NCBI RefSeq assembly: GCF_000472865.1
Contig: NZ_AXAP01000088.1
Location: 1-35,085, forward strand
DNA length: 35,085 nucleotides
Direction: 5' to 3'
From: Bradyrhizobium elkanii WSM2783
Lineage (GTDB): Bacteria > Pseudomonadota > Alphaproteobacteria > Rhizobiales > Xanthobacteraceae
Part shown: one piece after another, positions 1 to 7,521 of the stretch
Layout: each line of letters opens with the position of its first letter
How positions within the stretch are numbered: position 1 is the first letter of the stretch
The notes under the pieces: generated by a model
Databases searched by the model: none
Told to the model about the DNA's origin: nothing
The model's input: the letters and a program-made list of their open reading frames with translations, nothing else
Translations under genes and position numbers: made by a program

Positions 1-182
1 TCCACATAGGCCCATATCACCCGTGCCGGATGATCTTGTCCGATCAGGCTGTCGATATCGACCGCTCGCAGTTCGACCTGGTCGCGCACCGGCTCGCGCA
101 GCCGCGGCGCACCGCGCCGCACTGCTTCGGCCCGTGGCTCCGCTTGCTCCGGCAGCTCTCCAAACAACTCGTCACCAGCCAT
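1..182 (-). CDS. IS1182-family transposase, N-terminal part (cut by window edge)
   Basis: The reverse strand from the ATG at 182 reads 60 codons with no stop and runs off the window. The protein contains LREPVRDQVELR followed by VDIDSL and HPARVIWAYVE, which I recognise as the conserved start of IS1182-family DDE transposases. An excellent ribosome site (AGGAGG, 186-194 on the reverse strand, about 6 bases before the ATG) fixes the start. Nothing in the visible part is broken, so the element may be intact; the DDE catalytic core would lie outside the window. The element's terminal inverted repeat should fall between the start codon and the repeat at 259. I could not define it from one end. 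Confidence 0.85.
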   Translation of the reverse strand, partial: MAGDELFGELPEQAEPRAEAVRRGAPRLREPVRDQVELRAVDIDSLIGQDHPARVIWAYV

Positions 183-258
183 CGTCCCCCTCCTGCAAAT
201 CAATCCGCGAAGAGAATCACAGCTGCCACGCGCCCGATATAAAAAGATTCACAGTCTC

Positions 259-403
259 GTAGGGTGGGTTAGCGTCCGCCGAAGCTCGAAGAGCGAAGGC
301 GGAGGCGTAACCCACCAATCGCTCTCGCCAAGGATGGTGGGTTACGCCTTGCACCTTCGCGTGTTGAAGCAGCGGAGGCCATGGCTCGGCTAACCCACCC
401 TAC
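259..403. repeat. Nested palindromic intergenic repeat (GTAGGGTGGGTTAGC type)
   Basis: GTAGGGTGGGTTAGC at 259-273 is repeated inverted at 389-403. A second pair lies inside it (AGGCGTAACCCACCA at 303-317, inverted at 335-349). The whole would fold into a long cruciform or RNA stem. It lies between the transposase 5' side and the 3' end of the lytic transglycosylase, so it could stop or stabilise that transcript. It is related in its GTAGGGTGGG core to the three palindromes near 15.4, 24.6 and 34.8 kb. Confidence 0.85.
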
Positions 404-409
404 CAACCG

Positions 410-1222
410 TCACCGCGCCGCCGACGCGCGGCCTTCGCCGTCGATCTGGCGGCCCATGATCGCGATCGCCTTCTGATAGACGCCGGCGGCATTCCAGGCT
501 TCGATCGCCGCGAAGTTGGGTTCGCCGGGCTGGTAGCCGGCGCCGGCGCGCCAGCCGTGGGCCTTAAGGAAGTTGGCGGTCGAGTTGAGCGCGTTGGCGG
601 CCACGTCGAGATTACCGGTGCCATAGGCCAGGATGTTCTTCGGCATGAATTGGGTCTGGCCGACCTCGCCATGCATGGATCCGCGTGTGCTGGCCGACAG
701 CACGCCCCGGTCGACCAGCTTCAGCGCCGCGTAGAGCTGGTCGGTGAAGAACTCGGGTCGGCGGCAGTCATACGCAAGGGTGGCGATTGAGGACAGCATG
801 TTCTGATTGCCACGCTGGCTTCCAAAGCCGGTCTCCATGCCCCAGATCGCGATCAGCGGCCCGGGTGGGACGCCGTAGTGCTGCTCGATCGAGGCGAACA
901 GCGCTGCGTGGGACTGCTTGAGGGATCGTCCGCGCGCGACGATGGTCGAGGCGCCGCGCTTGGCGAGAAACTGGTCGAGCGACAGGCCAAAGCTGCGCTG
1001 GCCGCGATCGGCGGCGATGGTCGCGCTGGCATAGTGCGTCTGCATCAAGGCGGCGACACCGGCTTGTCCGATGCCCTTGCCACTCGCCTCGCGGGCGAAT
1101 TCCGCCTTCCAGGCCTCGAAACCGCCGGGACCGTTACCGCATTGCGCCGCTTTCGCGCTTGTGCCGAAAGGCGCCAGCGTCGCAAAGGCGATGAGGGCGG
1201 CGGTTGCAAGTTTCCTGGTCAT
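410..1222 (-). CDS. Exported lytic murein transglycosylase, MltB type (SLT_2 family)
   Basis: A 270-residue protein that should cleave the MurNAc-GlcNAc bond of peptidoglycan in the periplasm, releasing 1,6-anhydro products. Residues 1-25 form a signal peptide ending in a Ser-Ala-Lys-Ala type site. The MltB-like catalytic motif GMETGFG is present, with E130 as the expected acid/base, and a second family motif (GEVGQTQFMP) sits at 185-194. The start at 1222 is preferred over an in-frame ATG at 1285: it directly begins the signal peptide and has a GGAG upstream. No lipobox is seen, so this is a soluble periplasmic form rather than a lipoprotein. It is divergent from the esterase gene, with 98 bases between the two starts that must hold both promoters. 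Confidence 0.92.
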   Translation of the reverse strand: MTRKLATAALIAFATLAPFGTSAKAAQCGNGPGGFEAWKAEFAREASGKGIGQAGVAALMQTHYASATIAADRGQRSFGLSLDQFLAKRGASTIVARGRSLKQSHAALFASIEQHYGVPPGPLIAIWGMETGFGSQRGNQNMLSSIATLAYDCRRPEFFTDQLYAALKLVDRGVLSASTRGSMHGEVGQTQFMPKNILAYGTGNLDVAANALNSTANFLKAHGWRAGAGYQPGEPNFAAIEAWNAAGVYQKAIAIMGRQIDGEGRASAAR

Positions 1223-1320
1223 CTCGAACTCCGTTGGTCGGCAGACATGATTTAAGCATAAATTGGGTGGACGCATAAATCGCATAACAATCGGGCGAAA
1301 TCCGCACCGGGGAGGAAATC

Positions 1321-2583
1321 ATGAAAAGGCTTATCGCCGCGGCCGTGGCTGCTGGCCTCGCTCTCGAAATGGCACATGCTGCGCCATTGCCCGAAGCCAA
1401 GCCTGATGACGTCGGATTCTCGGAACAGGGTCTGGCCCGGCTGGATCATTTCTTCGCCCGCGAGATTGCGACGAAACGGGTGCCCGGCGCCGTGGTCGCG
1501 ATCGCCCGGGACGGCAAGCTCGTGCACTACAAGGCCTATGGCCAGCTCGATCCGGTCAAGGGCACGCCGATGTCACTCGATGCCGTCTTCGCGCTGGCGT
1601 CCATGACCAAGCCGCTTGCGGCCGTTGCCGGGCTGACGCTGATGGAGCAGGGCCGCCTGCCGCTGCAGGCCAGGCTCGCGGACTACTATCCTGATTTCGC
1701 CGACATGAAGGTCGGCGTTCCGCAGGTCGACGGTTCGCTCAAGATGGACGCGCAGGCGTCGCCTATCACCATTCATGACCTGTATCGCCACACGTCCGGT
1801 CTCATGTACGGCGGACGGCCGGACAGCTCGAGCCCGCTCGCGCGCCTCTATCCTGACGGCACGGCGCCGGCAGTCGACGGCGATACGCAAGCGTTCATCG
1901 ATCGCATCACCAAGCTGCCGCTGGTGCACCAGCCGGGCACGGAATTCGAATATGGCTTCTCGATCGACGTGCTGGGCGCGGTGATCGAAAAGGTCACCTC
2001 GCAGCGGCTCGGCGACTATCTGGCTGCGAATGTGTGGCAGCCGCTCGGCATGAAGGATGCCACGTTCCATCCGTCGGAGGGCCAGCGCGACCGTCTTGCC
2101 CGACCGTTTCCGAATGACCCGCTGACGGGCAAGCCGCAGAGCATCAGGCTGCTCGACACGCCGACGAAGTTCGACTGCGGCGGCGCCTGCGCGTTTGCGA
2201 CCGTCGGCGACTATCTCCGCTTCGGCCAGATGCTGCTCAATGGTGGGGAGTTCGAGGGAAAACGCATTCTCGGGCCCAAGACGGTGCATCACATGACCTC
2301 CAACCACCTCGGGCCCGAGATCAAGAACAACGTCGCGAACGTGGAGCCGCATCGCGGCGGCTTCACTTTCGGTCTCGGGGTGGCGGTGCGAACGAGCGAA
2401 TGTCTGTCAGCGGTCCCCGGCAACCCCGGCGAGTTCACCTGGAACGGCGCCTACGGCACGCAGTTCTTCTGCGACCCGAAGGAGCGCCTGGTCGTGGTCG
2501 TCGGAACGGCGGCGCCGGGCGAGCTCCGAAAGTATTACCGCGAGCAGGTCCAGGACATCGTCTACGGCGCCATGGTGCGGTGA
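1321..2583 (+). CDS. Exported serine hydrolase, class C beta-lactamase/EstB fold
   Basis: 420 residues. Residues 1-20 are a signal peptide. The catalytic S-x-x-K tetrad is SMTK (S94, K97). The second motif is Y211-Gly-Phe in the context FEYGFSIDVLG. True class C enzymes carry Y-x-N here; Y-x-Leu/Phe is what I recall for EstB-like esterases. An esterase or peptide/amide hydrolase is therefore likelier than a resistance beta-lactamase. The start has GGAGG at 1311-1315. Substrate is unknown. The gene is followed by a repeat-rich gap, so it is probably monocistronic. Confidence 0.88.
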   Translation: MKRLIAAAVAAGLALEMAHAAPLPEAKPDDVGFSEQGLARLDHFFAREIATKRVPGAVVAIARDGKLVHYKAYGQLDPVKGTPMSLDAVFALASMTKPLAAVAGLTLMEQGRLPLQARLADYYPDFADMKVGVPQVDGSLKMDAQASPITIHDLYRHTSGLMYGGRPDSSSPLARLYPDGTAPAVDGDTQAFIDRITKLPLVHQPGTEFEYGFSIDVLGAVIEKVTSQRLGDYLAANVWQPLGMKDATFHPSEGQRDRLARPFPNDPLTGKPQSIRLLDTPTKFDCGGACAFATVGDYLRFGQMLLNGGEFEGKRILGPKTVHHMTSNHLGPEIKNNVANVEPHRGGFTFGLGVAVRTSECLSAVPGNPGEFTWNGAYGTQFFCDPKERLVVVVGTAAPGELRKYYREQVQDIVYGAMVR

Positions 2584-2606
2584 GGCGCGCCGGCGGTTGC
2601 GCCTCC

Positions 2607-2752
2607 GTCATTCCGGGGCGCGCCGGCCGGTCATTCCGGGGCGCGCGCAGCGCGAACTATGATGTGCAATTGCACATCAGAGAATCCATCACGCCGCGTG
2701 CGCAGGTGGAGAAATGGATTCCGGGCTCGTCCTTCGGACGCCCCGGAATGAC
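2607..2752. repeat. Palindromic repeat unit (GTCATTCCGGGGCG type)
   Basis: GTCATTCCGGGGCG occurs at 2607 and again at 2630. The second copy is matched by its exact inverse at 2739-2752, giving a 14-base outer stem. Between them is a perfect 20-base palindrome (2660-2679, centre GCAATTGC) and an ATCCAT/ATGGAT pair. It starts about 24 bases after the esterase stop and may end that transcript. No reading frame here looks coding. Confidence 0.8.
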
Positions 2753-2785
2753 AGGGGACGCATTTGCGCAATCCTCTCCTCCGTC

Positions 2786-2808
2786 ATGGCCGGGCTTGAC
2801 CCGGCCAT
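2786..2808. repeat. Short hairpin repeat (ATGGCCGGG...CCCGGCCAT)
   Basis: A perfect 9-base stem with a 5-base loop (arms 2786-2794 and 2800-2808), followed by a related CCGGGCATGACG at about 2819. The same theme recurs at 27233-27319 and 29260-29373, so it belongs to a dispersed family of intergenic hairpins. Confidence 0.75.
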
Positions 2809-2937
2809 CCACGTTGTCCCGGGCATGACGACGTCGTATCATTCGCGCGATTTTCCTTAGGCCAATCAACGTGATTTGCCCTGTCCACCCTTCGCGCGAA
2901 AAACAATCCGCTTCCGTCGTCGGGCAAATCAGTGATT

Positions 2938-3375
2938 TAACTCCGCGCGTCTCACGGCGAATGAGGGGCGGGTCGCGATCGTCACGAACGTTGCGGTGAG
3001 ATGCGGTGGACGCAGGTATTGCGAGAGACGAACGCAACACCAGCGGACGGCGAAGTCGTGTGGTCCTGGCGCCCCGACGCTGGCGCTAAGCTCGCGAGCA
3101 GCAAGAGCTGCCGCGGACGACGGTGGCAAGAAAGCCCGGTCACCGGGGAGAGCGCGAAGGAAGCCGTAACACCATCGCGCAGGGAAAGCCGGAATGCTTC
3201 GGTTGAACCTGTGGTCCTACCCCCGTGCTTTTGTTGCACGGGACCCGCGGGTGCAACCGGCACCCGGCTTTCCCTGCGCCCTCTTCAATGAGAGGGCGGA
3301 AAGTGACGCAAAGCTCGGGCAGTTCGTGCCGCGAGAACGCAGACTCACATCCTCACGCTGTTTGAAATTTGAATC
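2938..3375. repeat. Long dispersed non-coding element with nested stems
   Basis: Approximate borders. The core is a perfect 16-base inverted repeat, GCGCAGGGAAAGCCGG at 3177-3192 and its inverse at 3264-3279. Inside it is a second pair, GTTGCAC at 3233-3239 and GTGCAAC at 3251-3257. Upstream lie a GTGGTCCTGGCGCCCCGACGC segment with an internal GGCGC pair and a CCCGGTCACCGGGG hairpin near 3136-3149. I recall near-identical blocks recurring in many Bradyrhizobium-like genomes, always intergenic, but could not check that here. Short reading frames crossing it carry no recognisable domain. Function unknown; the layered stems suggest a structured RNA or a small non-autonomous mobile element. Confidence 0.6.
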
Positions 3376-3387
3376 AGAACCCATCCC

Positions 3388-3465
3388 CGTCATCGCGAGC
3401 GCAGCGAAGCAATCCATACCTCCGCGCGTGGAGAGGTGGATTGCTTCGCTGTGCTCGCAATGACG
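3388..3465. repeat. Inverted-repeat unit (CGTCATCGCGAGCG type)
   Basis: The 29-base arm at 3388-3416 is matched, with few mismatches, by the inverse at 3437-3465 (CGTCAT-GCGAGC-CAGCGAAGCAATCCA theme). It is a typical intergenic palindromic repeat and follows directly on the long element upstream. Confidence 0.8.
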
Positions 3466-3470
3466 GCGTC

Positions 3471-3596
3471 GTCCTGGCGAAGGCCAGGACCCATAACCAC
3501 AGGCCGTTGTCGTGTGCTCCACTGCAACCGCTTGCTCCCGCCACAACAACTTCCTGTGGCTATGGATCCCTGCCTTCGCGGGGACGACACCGTGCG
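3471..3596. repeat. Hairpin repeat cluster
   Basis: GTCCTGG/CCAGGAC form a perfect 7-base stem at 3471-3490. A CATAACCACAGG block (about 3491-3502) is answered by an inverse CCTGTGGCTATGG at about 3554. No coding signal. Confidence 0.55.
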
Positions 3597-3610
3597 AGCA
3601 TCGGGAGAAT

Positions 3611-3697
3611 CGTAGGATGGGTAGAGCGAAGCGAAAGCCATCATTCGGGCGGCTTGCTCCATCGCGATGGGTTTCGCTGCGCTCTATCCATCCTACG
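3611..3697. repeat. Inverted-repeat unit (CGTAGGATGG type)
   Basis: 26-base arms at 3611-3636 and 3672-3697 pair with two mismatches (core CGTAGGATGG...CCATCCTACG). It is the last member of the repeat island between the esterase and the outer-membrane protein gene. The remaining bases to 3866 should hold that gene's promoter; I see no clear box there. Confidence 0.8.
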
Positions 3698-3866
3698 GAC
3701 TGCTCCACCACAGCTTCGCGTGGTAATGCTTGGCTCCATTCCGCGCGGGTCGGTGTTGCCGGGCCCGGCTGATGTGCTATCTCCAGTGGTGTTCGAATCT
3801 TCGCCCCTACCATAGTGCGGGCTCAGTAATGCGTAGTTGGTTTCCTCGAAGGCAAGGACTCGGCTC

Positions 3867-5591
3867 GTGTTACGGATGCGGTACGTGGTGGCGGTCGGCG
3901 TGCTCATGGCGCTGAACGGAACGGATGCTTTTTCTGCGGACATTGTGCGGCCGGTCGTGAAGGCGCCGCCACTGCCGTGGACCTGGAGCGGCTTCTATAT
4001 CGGCGGACATTTTGGCGGAGGCTCCGGCATCACCCATCTCGGTGATCCCTACGGTCCGTCGATCTATGGCGACGATATCCGCACGCCGAAGGCCCTCATC
4101 GGCGGCCAGCTTGGCTACAACTGGCAGCAGGCCGGATCGCCATGGGTGTTCGGCCTCGAAGCCGATGTCTCCGCCGTCGATGCCGACGGCACCAACACCT
4201 GTCTCGCCTATTCCGGCCTGTTCGTCTCGGCGAACTGTCGTATCCGGCAGGATGTGATGGGCACGATCACCGGGCGGGTCGGCCAGGCCTTCGGACCGGC
4301 CGGTCACTCGCTGGCCTATGTGAAAGGCGGCGCCGCGTTTCTGTCGAGCCGTTTCTCGATGACGACCAACGCTCTCGATTTCTTCGAGCGGCCGGAAGCT
4401 TCGGTGAACTCCAACGCCGTGCAGTGGGGATGGACAATCGGGCTCGGTGTCGAACACGCTCTGGCACCGGCTTGGTCGATGAAGCTGGAATACGACTATG
4501 CCAATTTCGGAAGCCGCGACATCGCGACGCCACTTGGCGGTCTTCAGACGGCGCCGCTCGATCCAGCCAGCCTGGTCGAAACCACTGGTCTGCCGACGGG
4601 AGTCCGGCAGGACAGCCATGTCGTCAAGCTCGGCGTGAACTATCGCCCTGGTGTTGACGCATCGCGCGGCTGGGACAATCGGCCCGCCGCTTTGCTGACG
4701 GCGACGCCGTCGGTCTCCGGGTGGTCGGCGGAAGTCGGCGCGCGTTACTGGTACAGCAGCGGTCGCTATCAGAACGATCTCGGTATGAGCACAGATCAGC
4801 CGCTGCAGAACGCGCTGATTTCACGGCTCACCTATGAGACCACAGGACACTCCGGCGAGGTGTTCGGCCGGGTCGACAGTCCGGCCAGGGTGTTCCTGAA
4901 AGGCTTTGCCGGCGGTGGCGGGCTGACATCTGGCCACATGAACGATGAGGATTGGCTACCAACCTATCGCAACACGGCCATGGCCTACTCGAACACAGAC
5001 CAGGGCAGGGTCGAGGGCACGATTGCCTATGCCACGCTGGACGTTGGATACACCCTGCTGGAAACGCCGGGCGCGAAATTCGGGGCGTTCGCAGGCTATG
5101 CTTTCTATCGCGACCGCAAGGACTCCTATGGATGCGCCCAGATTGCGTATCCCGGCGGCGGCGTGATTTGCGCCGTTCCCTCGCCGACCACCGGGATCAC
5201 CATCTCGCAGTCCGAAGACTGGCACTCTCTGCGCATCGGTGTGAACGGGATCGTCACGATTGCGCCCGGACTCAAGCTCACGGCCGACGCGGCCTATTTG
5301 CCCTACGTTTCCGTTTCCGGTCTCGATACGCATTACTTGCGTTCCGACGAGCCGTCGCCCCATTCCCCGGCCAACGGCACCGGGCGCGGCATGCAGCTCG
5401 AAGCCGTGCTGACCTATGACGTGACCGAGCGCTTCAGTGTCGGCGTCGGCGGCCGCTTCTGGTCGATGTGGGCGACCGATGTTTTCACGAGGGGATTCGG
5501 CAGTCCGTTTCCGACATCGACCCTCCCGATCCGCGCCGAACGCTTCGGCACGTTCCTTCAGACGTCCTACAAATTCGATGCAGTGAATTAG
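3867..5591 (+). CDS. Outer-membrane protein: Omp25-like barrel fused to omptin-like protease domain
   Basis: About 574 residues from the GTG at 3867, chosen because AAGGA lies 8 bases upstream. TTG 3837 and ATG 3876 are alternatives. A signal peptide ends near FSA-DI. The first half (FYIGGHFGGG to KLGVNYRPG, about residues 42-262) is an Omp25/Omp31-type barrel common in rhizobia. The second half (about 284-574) resembles omptins: MNDEDW aligns with OmpT MVDQDW, putting D360 and D362 at OmpT D83/D85. LDTHY aligns with OmpT NDEHY, putting D487 and H489 at D210/H212. The stretch LGLMAGY-like (GAFAGYAFYRDR) also fits. It ends in an aromatic-rich strand close to the C-terminus. If active it would be a surface endopeptidase; activity is inferred. 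Nothing else is in its operon, and the next gene is convergent. Confidence 0.8.
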   Translation: MLRMRYVVAVGVLMALNGTDAFSADIVRPVVKAPPLPWTWSGFYIGGHFGGGSGITHLGDPYGPSIYGDDIRTPKALIGGQLGYNWQQAGSPWVFGLEADVSAVDADGTNTCLAYSGLFVSANCRIRQDVMGTITGRVGQAFGPAGHSLAYVKGGAAFLSSRFSMTTNALDFFERPEASVNSNAVQWGWTIGLGVEHALAPAWSMKLEYDYANFGSRDIATPLGGLQTAPLDPASLVETTGLPTGVRQDSHVVKLGVNYRPGVDASRGWDNRPAALLTATPSVSGWSAEVGARYWYSSGRYQNDLGMSTDQPLQNALISRLTYETTGHSGEVFGRVDSPARVFLKGFAGGGGLTSGHMNDEDWLPTYRNTAMAYSNTDQGRVEGTIAYATLDVGYTLLETPGAKFGAFAGYAFYRDRKDSYGCAQIAYPGGGVICAVPSPTTGITISQSEDWHSLRIGVNGIVTIAPGLKLTADAAYLPYVSVSGLDTHYLRSDEPSPHSPANGTGRGMQLEAVLTYDVTERFSVGVGGRFWSMWATDVFTRGFGSPFPTSTLPIRAERFGTFLQTSYKFDAVN

Positions 5592-5619
5592 GAGTATCGA
5601 GAAGAACCGTGGCGCTCTC

Positions 5620-7521
5620 TCAATTCCCGTAAAGATAGTTCGGCAGCCACAAGGTCAGGCCGGGCCAGATATACATCAGCACCATGCAGACGATGACGAT
5701 CAGCATGTAGGGCATCATGCCGGCAAAGATCTGGTTCAGCGTGACGTGCTTTGGCGCCACGCCCTTCAGATAGAAGGCCGACATCGCCACCGGCGGCGAC
5801 AGGAACGCCGCCTGCAGGTTCACGAAGACCAGGACGCCCCACAGGATCGGATCGATGTTGAAGTGCTTCAGCATCGGCAGGAAGATCGGCACGAAGATCA
5901 CGATGATCTCGGTCCATTCCAGCGGCCAACCCAGAATGAAGATGATCGCCTGCGACAGGATCATGAACTGGACCGGCGACATGTTGAGCGACAGCACCCA
6001 GCTCTCCAGCAGCGCCTGGCCGCCGAGGATCGCGAACACCGCCGAGAACAGCGCCGAGCCGACGAACAGCCAGCACACCATCGAGGTGGTCTTGGCGGTC
6101 AGGAACACCGCTTCCTTGGTGCGCTTCCAGTCCAGCGTCCGCGCCTGGAAGGCGAGCAGGAAGGCGCCGGCCGCACCGACTGCTGCCGATTCGGTCGCGG
6201 TCGTGATGCCGAACAGGATCACGCCCAGCACCACCACCGTGAGGATGCCGAGCGGCATCACCGAGGTGATGAGCAGCCGCAGCACCTCGAACTGCTCGGC
6301 CTCCATGGTCCAGTAATAGTAGAGAAGCAGCAGGCCGCAGATGCCGGCGACGAACGCGAAATAAGTATAGAACTCCGGCGGCGGTCCGAGCTCCGCCGGC
6401 GCCGCGATGGTTTTGCCTCGCAGCTCGGCACTGCCCATCTCCTGCAGCATTTCCGGCTCGTTCTTCGTGGTGGCCTCCGACCGGCTCGCGCCGCCCCCGC
6501 CGAGCTCCTCGAGTTTCTCTTCCGCGCTTTCTTCCGCGGGCTGGGCGCCTGCACCAAGCGGCTGAAGCGTTTCCTGGGTTCGCTGCTGCTGCGCGGCAGC
6601 CGGGAGCTGCGGCGCAAGATCCGGCTGCTGGTGAATCACGACGTACCACCAGGCGGCCCACAGGGTCGCCAGCGTCAGCATCAGCGGCACGAGGGCGTGG
6701 GCGAGGCTCGTCAGCAGCATCGAATAGGTGACGCGGGTGCCGTCCACGCCGGCGTTGACGGCCCTTGCGGGCATCAGCATTGCCGCAAGCAGCGCGGGCA
6801 GCATCTTGCGCGAATAGGACTGCTGCAGCTTGGCGATCCAGGGTCGCACCGGAACTTTGGTCTCGCTCTCGGGAAGCTTCGGGGCAATCTTCGGGTTCAA
6901 CAGTGCCCAGCCGACGACATAGATCAGATAGAGGAAGGCGAGGAAGAAGCCGGGAAACATCGCCGCGGCGTAGAGCTTCACCACCGACTGCCCGGCCACT
7001 GCCGCGTAGACGATGATCATCACCGATGGCGGGATCAGGATGCCGAGCGTGCCGCCGGCGGTGATGACGCCGGACGCGAGCTTGACGTCGTAGCCGGCCT
7101 TCAGCATCGGGTTGAAGGCGATGACGCCCATCAGCACGACGACCGCGCCGACCAGGCCCGAGGCGATGCCCCAGAACGTGCAGACGATCAGCGTCGCCAC
7201 CGCGAGCGAAGCGGGCAGGCGGCGGAACGCGAGCTGGATCGAATAGAACATCTTGTCGACCAGCGCGCCGCGCTCCATCACGTAGCCCATCAGCACGAAC
7301 AGCGGGATCGAGATCAGGACGTCGTTGGTCATCGCGCCATAGGTGCGCTGGACCATCAGGTCGAAGATGTGATTGTCGCCCCAGGCCTCGCCGCCCCGGT
7401 GATAGGCGAAGAAGCCGAAGAACATGCCGAGGCCCATCAGCGTGAACGCGGTCGGGAAGCCCATCATGATGACGATCACGATGAGGACGAGCATCAACAG
7501 CCCGAGTGCCGGATCGCTCAT
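5620..7521 (-). CDS. TRAP transporter large permease (DctM type) with large insertion
   Basis: 633 residues; the usual DctM size is about 425. This is the ion-coupled membrane channel of the TRAP system encoded with the next two genes. Family segments are clear at both ends: PLFVLMGYVMERG and ASGLVGAVVVLM, then GTLGILIPPSVMIIVY, and after the insertion ATESAAVGAAGAFLLA and LSPPVAMSAFYLKG. Between about residues 215 and 415 there is extra sequence. It has two added hydrophobic segments (about 276-297 and 386-405) flanking a soluble loop rich in Gln, Pro, Glu and Gly (298-383). The start overlaps the stop of the small permease by ATGA, indicating coupled translation. Substrate cannot be read from this subunit; the relatives I recall are the mannitol/chloroaromatic/2-oxoacid branch. 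Confidence 0.93.
   Translation of the reverse strand: MSDPALGLLMLVLIVIVIMMGFPTAFTLMGLGMFFGFFAYHRGGEAWGDNHIFDLMVQRTYGAMTNDVLISIPLFVLMGYVMERGALVDKMFYSIQLAFRRLPASLAVATLIVCTFWGIASGLVGAVVVLMGVIAFNPMLKAGYDVKLASGVITAGGTLGILIPPSVMIIVYAAVAGQSVVKLYAAAMFPGFFLAFLYLIYVVGWALLNPKIAPKLPESETKVPVRPWIAKLQQSYSRKMLPALLAAMLMPARAVNAGVDGTRVTYSMLLTSLAHALVPLMLTLATLWAAWWYVVIHQQPDLAPQLPAAAQQQRTQETLQPLGAGAQPAEESAEEKLEELGGGGASRSEATTKNEPEMLQEMGSAELRGKTIAAPAELGPPPEFYTYFAFVAGICGLLLLYYYWTMEAEQFEVLRLLITSVMPLGILTVVVLGVILFGITTATESAAVGAAGAFLLAFQARTLDWKRTKEAVFLTAKTTSMVCWLFVGSALFSAVFAILGGQALLESWVLSLNMSPVQFMILSQAIIFILGWPLEWTEIIVIFVPIFLPMLKHFNIDPILWGVLVFVNLQAAFLSPPVAMSAFYLKGVAPKHVTLNQIFAGMMPYMLIVIVCMVLMYIWPGLTLWLPNYLYGN

Noticed and set aside
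1321..2583. Antibiotic-resistance beta-lactamase
   Set aside because: The SxxK is present but the second motif is Y-G-F instead of Y-x-N, fitting EstB-like esterases. There is no ampR neighbour.
2657..3813. Several frames of 80-200 codons inside the repeat island (both strands)
   Set aside because: They run through inverted repeats, encode repetitive Arg/Ser/Ala-rich chains that also appear near other repeats, and have no ribosome sites.
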